From positions 1 to 10,068 of the forward strand of contig CAQNVT010000096.1 in NCBI GenBank assembly GCA_948844705.1: a DNA stretch of 10,068 nt, written 5' to 3'. This document shows positions 1 through 6,833 of this stretch, piece by piece; position 1 is the first letter of the stretch; each line of letters begins with the position of its first letter. A program made the position numbers and the translations under genes. The notes beneath the pieces are model-generated. The model saw only the letters and a list, made by a program, of their open reading frames with translations, was not told the origin of the DNA and searched no databases. The DNA comes from an uncultured Dorea sp. (GTDB lineage: Bacteria; Bacillota; Clostridia; Lachnospirales; Lachnospiraceae).

Positions 1-549
1 CAGATTCAGGCCTTCTCGAATTGCCAACTGATTCTTCTTATCCACAAGCTTGTCCCGCATCATCTGTTCCAGGCGATTCTGGAGATCTGCTGTGCGCATG
101 CGTTTTTCAAAAAGCTGCTGCCTTAACACTTTGTCTAGCCAGTAAAACCTGGACTGTACATCATAGCAGCCATTTATCGTGCCTTTCAGAGAATCTTCAG
201 AAAATCCAAAAACAGACCAGGCGTAAAACCGAATCGCAAATACAGAAACCAGGTTCCCGGGCTTGATATATTCATGATAAAGAAAACTTGCGTCGTTAAT
301 TCCGCAGAAACCTCCGGTAACCGTAGATTCTGTATGATTAATCTGATAGATGATATCCACACAGGTGTCAGGGATGATCACGCTTGCTTCCGTAATTTTC
401 CTACTTCCCCGATAAGGATTTTCGCTTCCCCAAAAGCATCGGATATATTTTGCCAATTCCAGATTGCCGGAGCTTATTTCTCTATATTGATCGTTGTGTC
501 TGAATGGGGTTGCCGTCAACGGCATATATGAAATATTTGTGCCTGCCAT
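1..549 (-). CDS. AraC-family transcriptional regulator, N-terminal part (3' end outside window)
   Basis: Reading leftward from an ATG at 549-547, an open frame of 183 codons continues without a stop to the window edge. It begins MAGTNISYMPLTATPF and contains YIRCFWGSE (about residues 36-44), a conserved-looking VIIPDTCVDIIY block (about 57-68) and VSVFAIRFYAWSVFGF (about 101-116). This pattern matches the N-terminal sensor domain (DUF6597-like) found in front of AraC-type helix-turn-helix domains. The HTH itself should lie beyond position 1 and is not visible. The start is well fixed: a TAG lies in frame just upstream and an AGGAGA ribosome site sits at 566-561. A good sigma-A promoter lies about 125 nt upstream. 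The ligand and target genes cannot be told. Regulator identity is by recalled family resemblance only. Confidence 0.8.
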   Translation of the reverse strand, partial: MAGTNISYMPLTATPFRHNDQYREISSGNLELAKYIRCFWGSENPYRGSRKITEASVIIPDTCVDIIYQINHTESTVTGGFCGINDASFLYHEYIKPGNLVSVFAIRFYAWSVFGFSEDSLKGTINGCYDVQSRFYWLDKVLRQQLFEKRMRTADLQNRLEQMMRDKLVDKKNQLAIREGLNL

Positions 550-560
550 AAATTTGGTCT

Positions 561-566
561 TCTCCT
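561..566 (-). promoter_or_regulatory. Ribosome binding site of the AraC-type gene
   Basis: AGGAGA on the minus strand, 11 nt before the ATG at 549. Together with an in-frame TAG just upstream of the ATG it decides the start of this edge-truncated gene. Confidence 0.65.
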
Positions 567-680
567 ATATTATTCTTCATTTCCACTGTTTTTCTCTGCT
601 CCAATTTATCAGACTCTCCAAATTTTACATTGCAATCTCATTCAATTTACTCTATAATGCAGAACGGTTATCTCTCTATT

Positions 681-709
681 ATATTATCATTCTGCCTTTC
701 TTATGGCAA
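681..709 (-). promoter_or_regulatory. Sigma-A promoter of the AraC-type gene
   Basis: On the minus strand TTGCCA (709-704) is followed after exactly 17 nt by TAATAT (686-681). This is close to the consensus TTGACA/TATAAT. Transcription would start near 674 and give a leader of about 125 nt before the AraC-type start codon at 549. No clear operator dyad was seen around it. Confidence 0.7.
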
Positions 710-712
710 TCT

Positions 713-837
713 TTATTTTTTACCCGGTAAACATCCATCTTTATCCAACAGATTCCGCATCATCTCATACAATCCCGTGCCAGTCAGCCCCGAGACCCTA
801 TTTTTTCTAACTCCTTCAATGCAGCCGGAACTGTCAT
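713..837 (-). pseudogene. Frameshifted short gene or gene relic, unknown function
   Basis: On the minus strand an ATG at 837-835, preceded by GGAG, opens a protein-like frame reading MTVPAALKELEKIGSRG and then a TGA. If one G is added to the G4 run at 791-788, the frame continues as LTGTGLYEMMRNLLDKDG and ends at a TAA (715-713), giving 41 residues. Both halves look like real helical protein and join cleanly, so this may be a decayed gene tail, a homopolymer slippage site or a sequencing error. It lies between the terminator at 850-881 and the AraC promoter, whose -35 box begins a few bases past its stop. I do not recognise the family. It could also be chance coding potential. Confidence 0.35.
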
Positions 838-849
838 ACTGACGTCTCC

Positions 850-881
850 AAAAAGAAAACATCCGCCAATTTTGGCAGATG
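850..881 (-). terminator. Rho-independent terminator after the 42-aa peptide gene
   Basis: Minus-strand stem CATCTGCC / GGCGGATG (881-874 and 867-860) with a 6-nt AAAATT loop, one G-T pair, followed by TTTTCTTTTT (859-850). It lies 23 nt past the stop of the small peptide gene, which supports that gene as a transcribed unit. Confidence 0.75.
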
Positions 882-903
882 CTCTTCATAAATATAAAAT
901 TAT

Positions 904-1032
904 TTACAGTACTATTGCAGGCTTGTTCTTAAAGGATTTCAGCGAACCTCCGTCCCCGATTGCAATAATCACAGCGATGATTAAAAACAAACCGCCGCCG
1001 ATTACAAGTAATAAAATTTGTGATGAGGTCAT
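904..1032 (-). CDS. Small hypothetical single-pass membrane protein (42 aa)
   Basis: On the minus strand an ATG at 1032-1030 follows an AAAGGA ribosome site with about 5 nt spacing. The frame begins MTSSQILLLVIGGG and closes with TAA at 906-904. Residues about 5-27 form one strongly hydrophobic, glycine-containing membrane segment. They are followed by an acidic/glycine turn (GDGG) and a short basic tail (KSFKNKP). An intrinsic terminator lies 23 nt downstream. Just upstream (stop 1046-1044) is what reads as the tail of another minus-strand coding frame, so the peptide may be the last gene of an operon cut off at the breakpoint near 1083-1113. Function is unknown. It may be a transporter accessory peptide or a stand-alone membrane peptide. 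A plausible RBS, a hydrophobic core and a terminator are the whole case. Confidence 0.5.
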   Translation of the reverse strand: MTSSQILLLVIGGGLFLIIAVIIAIGDGGSLKSFKNKPAIVL

Positions 1033-1043
1033 ATTTTTCCTTT

Positions 1044-1113
1044 CTACATCGACATTTTGATTTCAATATCTTGCCGAGGTGCTTCTTCCTGCTCCTGATT
1101 CTTGTAAAACCGA
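1044..1113 (-). pseudogene. Possible 3' fragment of an unknown minus-strand gene
   Basis: Reading leftward up to a TAG at 1046-1044, the frame gives FYKNQEQEEAPRQDIEIKMSM. This is a polar, protein-like C-terminus whose stop lies 11 nt before the 42-aa peptide start. Upstream of about 1113 the same strand is antisense to clear MATE coding sequence and the frame loses protein character. I infer a gene tail severed at the junction with the MATE fragment. Its family is not recognised and the left boundary of homology is uncertain by some 30 nt. It may be fortuitous. Confidence 0.3.
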
Positions 1114-2102
1114 TTGTGGCAGTGATGTCCACGCCTGCAGAGGCGGTGCGGGGGACGGTGTCCTATCTTACGATTTGTTTTATCGGGATCCCGTTTATTA
1201 CGGCATATAATATTATCAGCTCTGTTTTCCGGGGGCTGGGGGATTCGAAAAGCCCTATGTATTTTATAGCGGTTGCATGCGCGGCGAATATCGGGCTGGA
1301 TTATCTTTTTATCGGTATATTCGGATTGGGTGCGGCGGGAGCGGCTCTTGGAACGACGCTTGCTCAGACCATAAGTGTGATCACGGCGCTTGTGATCATT
1401 CGGAGGCGGAAGACGGGACTGACATTAAAACGGGAATATTTCAGGCCGCATAAGGATACGATGAGACAGATCCTAAAGGTCGGGATTCCGGTTACGCTGC
1501 AGGACGGATTTGTACAGATTTCTTTTATTGTAATTACAGTTATCGCAAACCGCAGGGGATTAAATGACGCAGCGGCAGTGGGAATCGTGGAGAAGATCAT
1601 CGGAATCGTATTTCTTGTGCCGTCTACGATGCTTTCTACGGTATCGGCGCTTTCCGCACAGAATGTCGGGGCCGGGAAGCATGACAGGGCGGCGCTTACG
1701 CTTAAATATGCATCCTGTATGGTGGTGATTTACGGGGTAATTATATCGGTGCTCACACAGTTTATCAGTGAGCCGATGGTTGGCCTGTTTACAAATGACA
1801 CGGCGGCGGTTTATCTTGGCGGGCAGTATCTCAGGGGCTATATCTGGGATTGTATATTTGCAGGAATTCATTTCAGCTTCAGCGGATATTTCTGTGCCTA
1901 CGGCTGGTCCGGGATTTCATTTTTACATAATTCCATATCCATTGTCTGTGCGCGTATTCCGGGGGCATATCTGGCGTCAAAGTATTTTCCTGATACACTA
2001 TTCCCGATGGGGCTTGCGGCTCCGGCGGGCTCACTTTTATCAGTTATTATCTGCGTGACGGCATATGTTCTGTTGAAACAGCGGATGAGAAACAGCAATT
2101 AG
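1083..2102 (+). pseudogene. MATE-family efflux transporter, 5'-truncated
   Basis: The frame ending at TAG 2100-2102 is a typical MATE (DinF/NorM-like) Na+- or H+-coupled drug/metabolite exporter from roughly the end of its third or fourth helix onward. KPIVAVMSTPAEAV, then GIPFITAYNIISSVFRGLGD and SKSPMYF are family hallmarks. GVAGAA-like and VGIPVTLQ-like blocks and several hydrophobic helices follow, down to MRNSN at the end. Family members are about 450 residues. Here only about 340 MATE-like residues remain and the first roughly 110 are absent. The only upstream start in frame is a GTG at 1020 with no ribosome site, and its first 20 codons are antisense to the 42-aa gene. The gene is therefore probably inactive. 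The exact start of homology lies between about 1083 and 1113. Confidence 0.8.
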
Positions 2103-2108
2103 CAAAAC

Positions 2109-2163
2109 GAAGTTCCATTCATATATTATCTACAGAGGTGATATGTATGAATGGAATTTTTTT
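2109..2163 (+). promoter_or_regulatory. Hairpin over the ZIP gene start: terminator-like or translational switch
   Basis: An 11-bp perfect inverted repeat, TTCCATTCATA (2113-2123) and TATGAATGGAA (2146-2156), extends to about 15 bp with A-T and G-T pairs and is followed by a T-run (2157-2163). The 22-nt loop holds the GAGGTGAT ribosome site, and the right arm contains the ATG (2147-2149) and next codons. It could end transcripts from the MATE side or mask translation of the ZIP gene. Confidence 0.5.
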
Positions 2164-2935
2164 AGCATTTCTTGGGACAATGGGAACATTTTCGATCACG
2201 GCGCTGGGAGCGGCGGGAATATTTTTTGTAAAGAGAGAGGTGAGCGGAAGATTACAGAACGGTTTTTTGGGTTTTGCGGGAGGAGTTATGATCGCGGCGT
2301 CGGTATGGTCTCTTTTGCTCCCTGGGCTTGAGTTTGCAGAGGAAAACGGACAGACCGGATGGCTTGTGATGACGGGCGGATTTCTTCTTGGCGTGATTAC
2401 GCTTCTGATAGCGGACGATTTCTTAAAAAAATGGTTTGCAAGGCAGGAGGGCCGCCGGGTAACTCTCGGGAAAAGTACGCTTATGCTCGTAATGGCAATT
2501 ACCGTACATAATATTCCGGAAGGAATGTCGGTCGGTCTGGCCTTTGCATTGGCGGCACAAAAGCCGTCGGATCTGGCACTATTTTCCGGCGCGATTGCTC
2601 TTGCAGTAGGGATCGGCATCCAGAATTTTCCGGAGGGTACGGCGGTAGCGCTACCCCTTGTAAAGGAAGGGATGAAGAAGAAAACCGCCTTTTTTATCGC
2701 CAGCATGACAGCGGCCGTAGAGCCGGTCTTTGGCGTACTGGCTGCTGCATTTGCCGGAACAGTGAGAAATTCCATTGCAGTCTGTCTCGCATTTGCCGCA
2801 GGTACAATGATTTATGTGGTGGTGGAAGAGCTGATCCCGGAGGCACATATTGAGGGTAGTGATGGAAAAGAGGGAACCCTGGGTTTTATCGTAGGTTTTC
2901 TTGTGATGATGATCCTGGATGTGGCGCTGGGATAA
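2147..2935 (+). CDS. ZIP-family divalent metal transporter (GufA/ZupT-like)
   Basis: This intact 262-aa membrane protein is expected to move Zn2+ or related divalent metals (Fe, Mn) into the cytoplasm. It has eight likely helices. The two metal-site helices are clear: HNIPEGMSVGLAF near residues 122-134 and QNFPEGTAVALPL near 159-171, the paired H/N-x-P-E-G motifs of ZIP proteins. A short basic loop (FLKKWFARQEGRR, about 86-98) follows the third helix. It lacks a long histidine-rich loop. I chose ATG 2147 (MNGIFLAFLG) over a GTG at 2138 because GAGGTGAT at 2135-2142 is placed for the former and overlaps the latter. It follows the MATE relic by 44 nt. No separate promoter was found. The start lies within a hairpin, so expression may be controlled there. 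Metal specificity cannot be told from sequence. Confidence 0.88.
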   Translation: MNGIFLAFLGTMGTFSITALGAAGIFFVKREVSGRLQNGFLGFAGGVMIAASVWSLLLPGLEFAEENGQTGWLVMTGGFLLGVITLLIADDFLKKWFARQEGRRVTLGKSTLMLVMAITVHNIPEGMSVGLAFALAAQKPSDLALFSGAIALAVGIGIQNFPEGTAVALPLVKEGMKKKTAFFIASMTAAVEPVFGVLAAAFAGTVRNSIAVCLAFAAGTMIYVVVEELIPEAHIEGSDGKEGTLGFIVGFLVMMILDVALG

Positions 2936-2975
2936 ATTTTCGCAAGATTTGATTGAAGAAACGTAAAAATAATTC

Positions 2976-3004
2976 TTGTAAACACCGGCAAGCTGTGCTA
3001 GAAT
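2976..3004 (+). promoter_or_regulatory. Sigma-A promoter of secG
   Basis: TTGTAA (2976-2981), a 17-nt spacer and TAGAAT (2999-3004), with a TGTG element just before the -10. The predicted start near 3011 gives a short leader that carries AGGAGGTG at 3022-3029, 8 nt before the secG ATG. The promoter can also feed rnr and smpB if the terminator at 3307 is leaky. Confidence 0.7.
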
Positions 3005-3037
3005 AATAATGGTTTATCGGCAGGAGGTGTATAGAAA

Positions 3038-3280
3038 ATGGAAATTCTGAAAACAATACTATTAATCATATTTGCAATAGACTGTATCGCACTGTCAGCG
3101 ATCGTGCTGCTCCAGGAGGGAAAGTCGGCAGGACTCGGAACGATCAGCGGAATGGCTGATACCTATTGGGGACAGAATAAGGGCCGTTCCATGGAGGGCG
3201 CTCTGGTGAAGTCGACGAAGTTCCTTGCGATTCTGTTTATTGTTCTGGCAGCAGTGTTGAATTTGAAGGTATTTGCATAA
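3038..3280 (+). CDS. secG: Preprotein translocase subunit SecG
   Basis: SecG is the small auxiliary subunit of the SecYEG channel and helps SecA-driven protein export across the cytoplasmic membrane. The 80-residue product has the family layout. A first helix spans about residues 5-25 (ILKTILLIIFAIDCIALSAI), followed by the LLQEGKSAGLGTISG signature at about 24-38. A polar loop with WGQNKGRSMEG comes next, then a second helix at about 60-79. Length matches Firmicutes SecG (about 75-80). The start has an ideal AGGAGGTG 8 nt upstream. A promoter lies just ahead and a hairpin terminator 27 nt after the stop. rnr and smpB follow, an order common in Firmicutes. Confidence 0.95.
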   Translation: MEILKTILLIIFAIDCIALSAIVLLQEGKSAGLGTISGMADTYWGQNKGRSMEGALVKSTKFLAILFIVLAAVLNLKVFA

Positions 3281-3306
3281 GACTTGAGTTATGTTGGAAA
3301 AAGACG

Positions 3307-3334
3307 GGACACTCCTGTAATGGAGTGTCCTTTT
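3307..3334 (+). terminator. Intrinsic terminator/attenuator between secG and rnr
   Basis: GGACACTCC (3307-3315) pairs perfectly with GGAGTGTCC (3322-3330) around a 6-nt loop, followed by only TTTT. The short U-tract suggests partial read-through, so secG would be made in excess over rnr/smpB while staying in one transcription unit. I saw no strong separate rnr promoter. Confidence 0.7.
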
Positions 3335-3359
3335 ACATATAGGGGAAGAGGGGAAAATT

Positions 3360-5546
3360 ATGAATGAAGACAGGACATTCACAAAGCGGAAAAAAGTAAT
3401 TTATGATCTGATCTGTGACGAGCTCTATGTTCCGATGAAATTTAAGGAGCTTGCAGTATTGCTTCAGGTTCCGAAAGATCAGAGGGAGGAGCTTAGAAAG
3501 GTCTGTGAGGAATTAGAGCAGGAGGGGAAGATTCATCTTACGAAAAAAGGGAAATACTGCAAGGGTGAGGCGAGGCGTCTCATAGGAACCTACCGGGCAA
3601 ATCAGCGGGGCTTCGGCTTCGTGGTGCTTCCGGATGAATCCCCGGATATTTATATCGGAGAGGAAAATACAGGCGGAGCTTTTGACGGCGATGAGGTAGA
3701 GGCCGTGGTGACAAAGGAGCCGGGAGAGAGTGATAAAAAGCGGGAGGGCCGGATCGTCCGCATCATATCCAGAGGGATTACAAGGGTCGTAGGGCTTTAC
3801 CGTAAGAAGCCGAAGACAGATTACGGGTTCGTACTCCCGGATAATCAACGTATGCTGAAGGATATCTTTATTCCGGGGGAGGCTTCTAAGGGAGCGGCAG
3901 ACGGGCATAAGGTGGTGGCAGAGCTTACCTCTTACGGAGACGGCCGCCAGAAGCCGGAGGGCCGGATCGTGGAAATTATCGGCCATATCAATGATCCGGG
4001 GACGGATATCCTCTCGATCGTAAAGGGCTACGACCTTCCGGTAGAATTTTCCGAGAAGGTCTTAAATCAGGCATCCCGGGTATCGAAGCCTGTAAGTGAG
4101 GCAGACATGGCAGGGCGGAAGGATATCCGTGACTGGCAGATGGTGACGATCGACGGAGAGGATGCGAAGGATCTTGATGATGCCGTTTCAATCGTGAGAT
4201 CCGGAGAATATTATATCCTGGGGGTTCATATCGCAGACGTGACAAATTATGTACAGGAAAACAGCGCCCTTGACAGAGAGGCGTTGGAACGGGGAACCAG
4301 CGTTTATCTTGCCGACCGTGTGATCCCTATGCTGCCGCATACGTTATCTAATGGGATATGCTCTTTGAATGCAGGAGAGGACCGTCTGGCGCTCAGCTGC
4401 ATCATGACGGTCAATCGGAAGGGGCTTGTCGTGGATCACGAGATTTCGGAGACGGTGATACATGTGGACCGCCGCATGACATACACCAGCGTATATAAGA
4501 TACTGGAGGAGCGGGATGAAAAGGAGCGGGATGAATATAAGGAATTTGTTCCGATGTTTGAGCTGATGCATGAGCTTTCCGGAGTTTTACGGGAGAGAAG
4601 GAAAAAGAGGGGCTCAATCGATTTTGATTTTCCGGAGACAAAGCTGGTCCTTGACGAGAAGGGACGGCCGCTTGATATCCGGCCGTATGAGAGAAACGCG
4701 GCGCATAAAATTATTGAAGATTTTATGCTGCTGGCAAATGAGACGGTTGCCGAGGATTATTACTGGCAGGAGATCCCGTTTGTCTACCGCATCCATGAGG
4801 CGCCGGAGGAGGAAAAAATCCGGACGCTTGCCACATTTATCAATAATTTTGGGTATTCCATGCATATAGGAGTAAATGAGGTGCGTCCGAAGGAGATACA
4901 GAAGCTGCTTGGACGGATCGAGGGGACGCCGCAGGAGACACTGATCAGCAGGCTGGCGCTTCGTTCCATGAAGCAGGCGAAATATGATCCGGATAATACG
5001 GGTCATTTCGGGCTGGCGGCAAATTATTATACACACTTCACTTCACCGATCAGAAGGTATCCGGATCTTCAGATCCATCGTATTATTAAGGATAACCTCC
5101 GGGGCAGGATGAGCGAGGAGAAGCTTGCGCATTATCAAAAGATTCTGCCGGAGGTTGCGAAGCAGTCCAGCGAAAGAGAACGGCGGGCAGAAGAGGCAGA
5201 GAGAGAGACGATAAAGCTTAAAAAGGCAGAATATATGCAGGAACATATCGGCGAGGTGTTTGAGGGTGTGATTTCAGGCATGACCAAATGGGGAATGTAT
5301 GTAGAGCTTTCTAACACAATAGAAGGTCTTGTTCACGTGGTGAATATGAAGGACGACCACTATGAGTATGACGATAGAAGCTATGAGATGACAGGGGAGC
5401 ATACGAACAAGACATACCGGCTGGGGCAGAGGGTTCATATCCGGGTTATCGATACGAACCGGCTGCTTCGGACGATTGACTTTGAGATTGTTGATGAAGG
5501 AGGGTTGAGAGATGGCGAAGACGGATGGCAAGATGATAGCAAATAA
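3360..5546 (+). CDS. rnr: Ribonuclease R (3'-5' exoribonuclease)
   Basis: RNase R degrades structured RNA processively from the 3' end and works with SmpB/tmRNA in removing non-stop mRNAs. The 728-aa product has the full family layout: an N-terminal winged-helix region (about 1-70), two cold-shock OB folds (about 73-225), the RNB catalytic domain (about 255-590) and an S1 domain (about 631-715). The RNB metal site is [12 protein letters not shown], with acidic residues D265, D271, D273 and D274. The RNA-binding signature is [13 protein letters not shown] (559-571), with R565/R566. The tail is short and acidic ([10 protein letters not shown]), without the lysine-rich extension of some longer RNase R proteins. 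The start ATG follows a GAGGGG site. The 3' end overlaps smpB by 35 nt. Confidence 0.96.
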   Translation: MNEDRTFTKRKKVIYDLICDELYVPMKFKELAVLLQVPKDQREELRKVCEELEQEGKIHLTKKGKYCKGEARRLIGTYRANQRGFGFVVLPDESPDIYIGEENTGGAFDGDEVEAVVTKEPGESDKKREGRIVRIISRGITRVVGLYRKKPKTDYGFVLPDNQRMLKDIFIPGEASKGAADGHKVVAELTSYGDGRQKPEGRIVEIIGHINDPGTDILSIVKGYDLPVEFSEKVLNQASRVSKPVSEADMAGRKDIRDWQMVTIDGEDAKDLDDAVSIVRSGEYYILGVHIADVTNYVQENSALDREALERGTSVYLADRVIPMLPHTLSNGICSLNAGEDRLALSCIMTVNRKGLVVDHEISETVIHVDRRMTYTSVYKILEERDEKERDEYKEFVPMFELMHELSGVLRERRKKRGSIDFDFPETKLVLDEKGRPLDIRPYERNAAHKIIEDFMLLANETVAEDYYWQEIPFVYRIHEAPEEEKIRTLATFINNFGYSMHIGVNEVRPKEIQKLLGRIEGTPQETLISRLALRSMKQAKYDPDNTGHFGLAANYYTHFTSPIRRYPDLQIHRIIKDNLRGRMSEEKLAHYQKILPEVAKQSSERERRAEEAERETIKLKKAEYMQEHIGEVFEGVISGMTKWGMYVELSNTIEGLVHVVNMKDDHYEYDDRSYEMTGEHTNKTYRLGQRVHIRVIDTNRLLRTIDFEIVDEGGLRDGEDGWQDDSK
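5497..5503 (+). promoter_or_regulatory. Ribosome binding site of smpB inside rnr
   Basis: AAGGAGG lies within the last codons of rnr, 8 nt before the smpB ATG at 5512. It fixes that start and implies coupled translation of the two overlapping genes. Confidence 0.75.
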
Positions 5547-5979
5547 TAAGAAAGCTTTCCATGATTATTTTATCTTAGAGACCTATGAAGCCGGCATAGC
5601 GCTTCACGGAACGGAGGTAAAGTCCCTGCGTATGGGGAAATGCAGTATTAAAGAGTCCTTTATCCGTATAGAGGACGGGGAGATGTTTATCTACGGCATG
5701 CATATCAGTCCTTATGAGAAGGGGAATATTTTTAACAAGGATCCGCTCCGGGTCAGAAAGCTCCTTCTTCACAGGTCGGAGATCAATAAAATGCTTGGAA
5801 AGACAAAGGAAAAGGGGATGGCAATCGTACCGCTTAAGGTATATTTTAAAGGAAGCCTTGTCAAAGCAGAGGTTGGGCTGGCAAAGGGAAAGAAGCTGTA
5901 TGACAAGCGGCAGGATATTGCAAGGAAGGATCAGAAAAGAGAGGCAGAGAGAGACTTTAAGGTCAGAAATCTGGGATAG
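5512..5979 (+). CDS. smpB: SsrA-binding protein SmpB
   Basis: SmpB binds tmRNA (SsrA) and delivers it to stalled ribosomes, where it mimics a codon-anticodon pair in trans-translation. The 155-aa product has the standard length. After a short basic N-terminus ([19 protein letters not shown], about 11-29) comes the signature [19 protein letters not shown] (about 31-49). Then follow the beta-barrel core with HISPYEKGN and the basic C-terminal tail with [10 protein letters not shown] and RDFKVRNLG, the part that enters the mRNA channel and folds as a helix. The start overlaps the rnr end by 35 nt and has AAGGAGG 8 nt upstream. No tmRNA gene is seen downstream in the window, although smpB and ssrA are neighbours in many bacteria. 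Confidence 0.96.
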   Translation: MAKTDGKMIANNKKAFHDYFILETYEAGIALHGTEVKSLRMGKCSIKESFIRIEDGEMFIYGMHISPYEKGNIFNKDPLRVRKLLLHRSEINKMLGKTKEKGMAIVPLKVYFKGSLVKAEVGLAKGKKLYDKRQDIARKDQKREAERDFKVRNLG

Positions 5980-5987
5980 GTGGAAGA

Positions 5988-6224
5988 ATGGTACCGACAA
6001 AAAAAGAGGACTTGCGCAAACTGGTAAGTCAGACTACAATGGAAATGTATGAGGAGCTGACTCCTGAGCTGATACGTCTGATCGAGCAGACGAAGCATGA
6101 CGATACATTGTCGGAGGCTCAAAAGCAGGATGAGATATCACTGCATATGATGGGGTATGTGAAGACCTGTACAAATGAGATTATCATAGAGGTACTGGCA
6201 GAAATTCTTGGATTGGAGGAATGA
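5988..6224 (+). CDS. Conserved-looking small hypothetical protein (78 aa)
   Basis: The frame starts 8 nt after the smpB stop with AGGTGG five nt before the ATG, and ends 4 nt before the next gene's start, so it is almost surely co-transcribed. The product is acidic and mostly helical: MVPTKKEDLRKLVSQTT, EELTPELIRLIEQTK, a polar TLSEAQKQDEIS segment, and a more hydrophobic last helix with EIIIEVLAEILGLEE. There is no membrane segment, signal peptide or cysteine motif. A C-terminal amphipathic helix could mediate dimerisation. I do not recognise a family. Its place behind rnr-smpB hints at a link with RNA or ribosome quality control, but operon position alone is weak evidence. Confidence 0.75.
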   Translation: MVPTKKEDLRKLVSQTTMEMYEELTPELIRLIEQTKHDDTLSEAQKQDEISLHMMGYVKTCTNEIIIEVLAEILGLEE

Positions 6225-6228
6225 GAGG

Positions 6229-6747
6229 ATGGCTTATTGTGTAAAATGCGGGGCAAAGGTTGATAATAATGTGCGTTTCTGTCCGCAGTGCGGGGCAGAG
6301 ATACCGAGGATGGAAAATTCCGGAGGATATACGGGAAATAATGCCTCGGGCGGGGCGCAGGATTATACATATTACGGCGGTAATGCTGTTGACGGATGTT
6401 TTGGCGCACTGGAGGTAAAAGGCAACAAAGGGATGGGAGTATTGTCCTATCTTGGCATTCTGATGCTTATTCCGCTTCTGGCAGGAAATAAAAGCTCTGA
6501 ATATGTGAAGCATCATCTGAATCAGGGAGTGTCGTTGTTTGTGCTGTCTTCGATTATCGATCTGCTGAACGGAAGGTGGGTGTGGGGACTTCATTCCTGG
6601 ATTAATTTCGGATCGGGGTGGTTTTCCTGGGTTTTCGAGATTGCGGACTTTGCGTGCCTTATCCTTATGGTCATGGGAATTGTGTCAGCGTGCAAGGGAA
6701 CCAGAAAGGAGCTTCCGATTATCGGAAAGATCCGGATTTTTAAATAA
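6229..6747 (+). CDS. Zinc-ribbon integral membrane protein (DUF4870-like)
   Basis: The 172-aa product opens with a zinc ribbon, YCVKCGAKVDNNVRFCPQCG (C4, C7, C18, C21). A flexible glycine/asparagine/tyrosine linker (about 30-60) and a membrane region follow. Predicted helices are near 69-86 (VLSYLGILMLIPLLAG), 98-113 and 132-154. The block SEYVKHHLNQGVSLFVL resembles the 'H-x-x-Q-G' loop of DUF4870-type proteins. The function of such proteins is unknown; membrane-associated sensing or envelope roles are possible. ATG 6229 is preferred to an ATG at 6208 because GGAGG (6215-6219) lies 9 nt upstream of it and the cysteine ribbon then sits at the very N-terminus. It ends the smpB-side operon and converges on hsp20. 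Confidence 0.8.
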   Translation: MAYCVKCGAKVDNNVRFCPQCGAEIPRMENSGGYTGNNASGGAQDYTYYGGNAVDGCFGALEVKGNKGMGVLSYLGILMLIPLLAGNKSSEYVKHHLNQGVSLFVLSSIIDLLNGRWVWGLHSWINFGSGWFSWVFEIADFACLILMVMGIVSACKGTRKELPIIGKIRIFK

Positions 6748-6773
6748 ATGATATAAAGGGCTTTTGAAATTAA

Positions 6774-6830
6774 AAAGGCAGCCGGAAACAGATATGCAGA
6801 TATATTCTGCTCTGGTTTCCGGCTGCCTTT
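6774..6830 (-). terminator. Strong hairpin terminator shared by convergent genes
   Basis: AAAGGCAGCCGGAAAC (6774-6789) and GTTTCCGGCTGCCTTT (6815-6830) form a perfect 16-bp stem with a loop of about 25 nt. On the minus strand it is followed by TTTTT and AATTTC, a good tail for ending hsp20. On the plus strand the tail is TTTAAATTATT, weaker but probably enough for the zinc-ribbon gene. Confidence 0.85.
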
Positions 6831-6833
6831 AAA

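Noticed and set aside
21..531. Plus-strand open frames in the first 530 bases
   Set aside because: They are antisense to the AraC-type coding frame, which has the promoter, ribosome site and family-like protein sequence.
1020..1082. GTG at 1020 as the true start of the MATE gene
   Set aside because: No ribosome site, the first 20 codons do not resemble a MATE N-terminus, and the stretch is antisense to the better-supported 42-aa gene.
929..1132. 67-aa minus-strand frame (MDITATIGF...)
   Set aside because: It is very rich in Arg/Lys/Cys, crosses the breakpoint and overlaps the small peptide gene in another frame; no ribosome site.
2119..2775. 218-aa minus-strand frame opposite the ZIP gene
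   Set aside because: It mirrors the codon pattern of the ZIP transporter, is low in complexity (Ala/Pro/Ser rich), and lacks a ribosome site.
3513..3986. Long minus-strand frame inside rnr
   Set aside because: Antisense shadow of a strongly conserved gene; no ribosome site or recognisable protein.
5980..6230. tmRNA (ssrA) after smpB
   Set aside because: The gap after smpB is only 8 nt and the following DNA is coding; no tRNA-like ends or tag-peptide frame seen.
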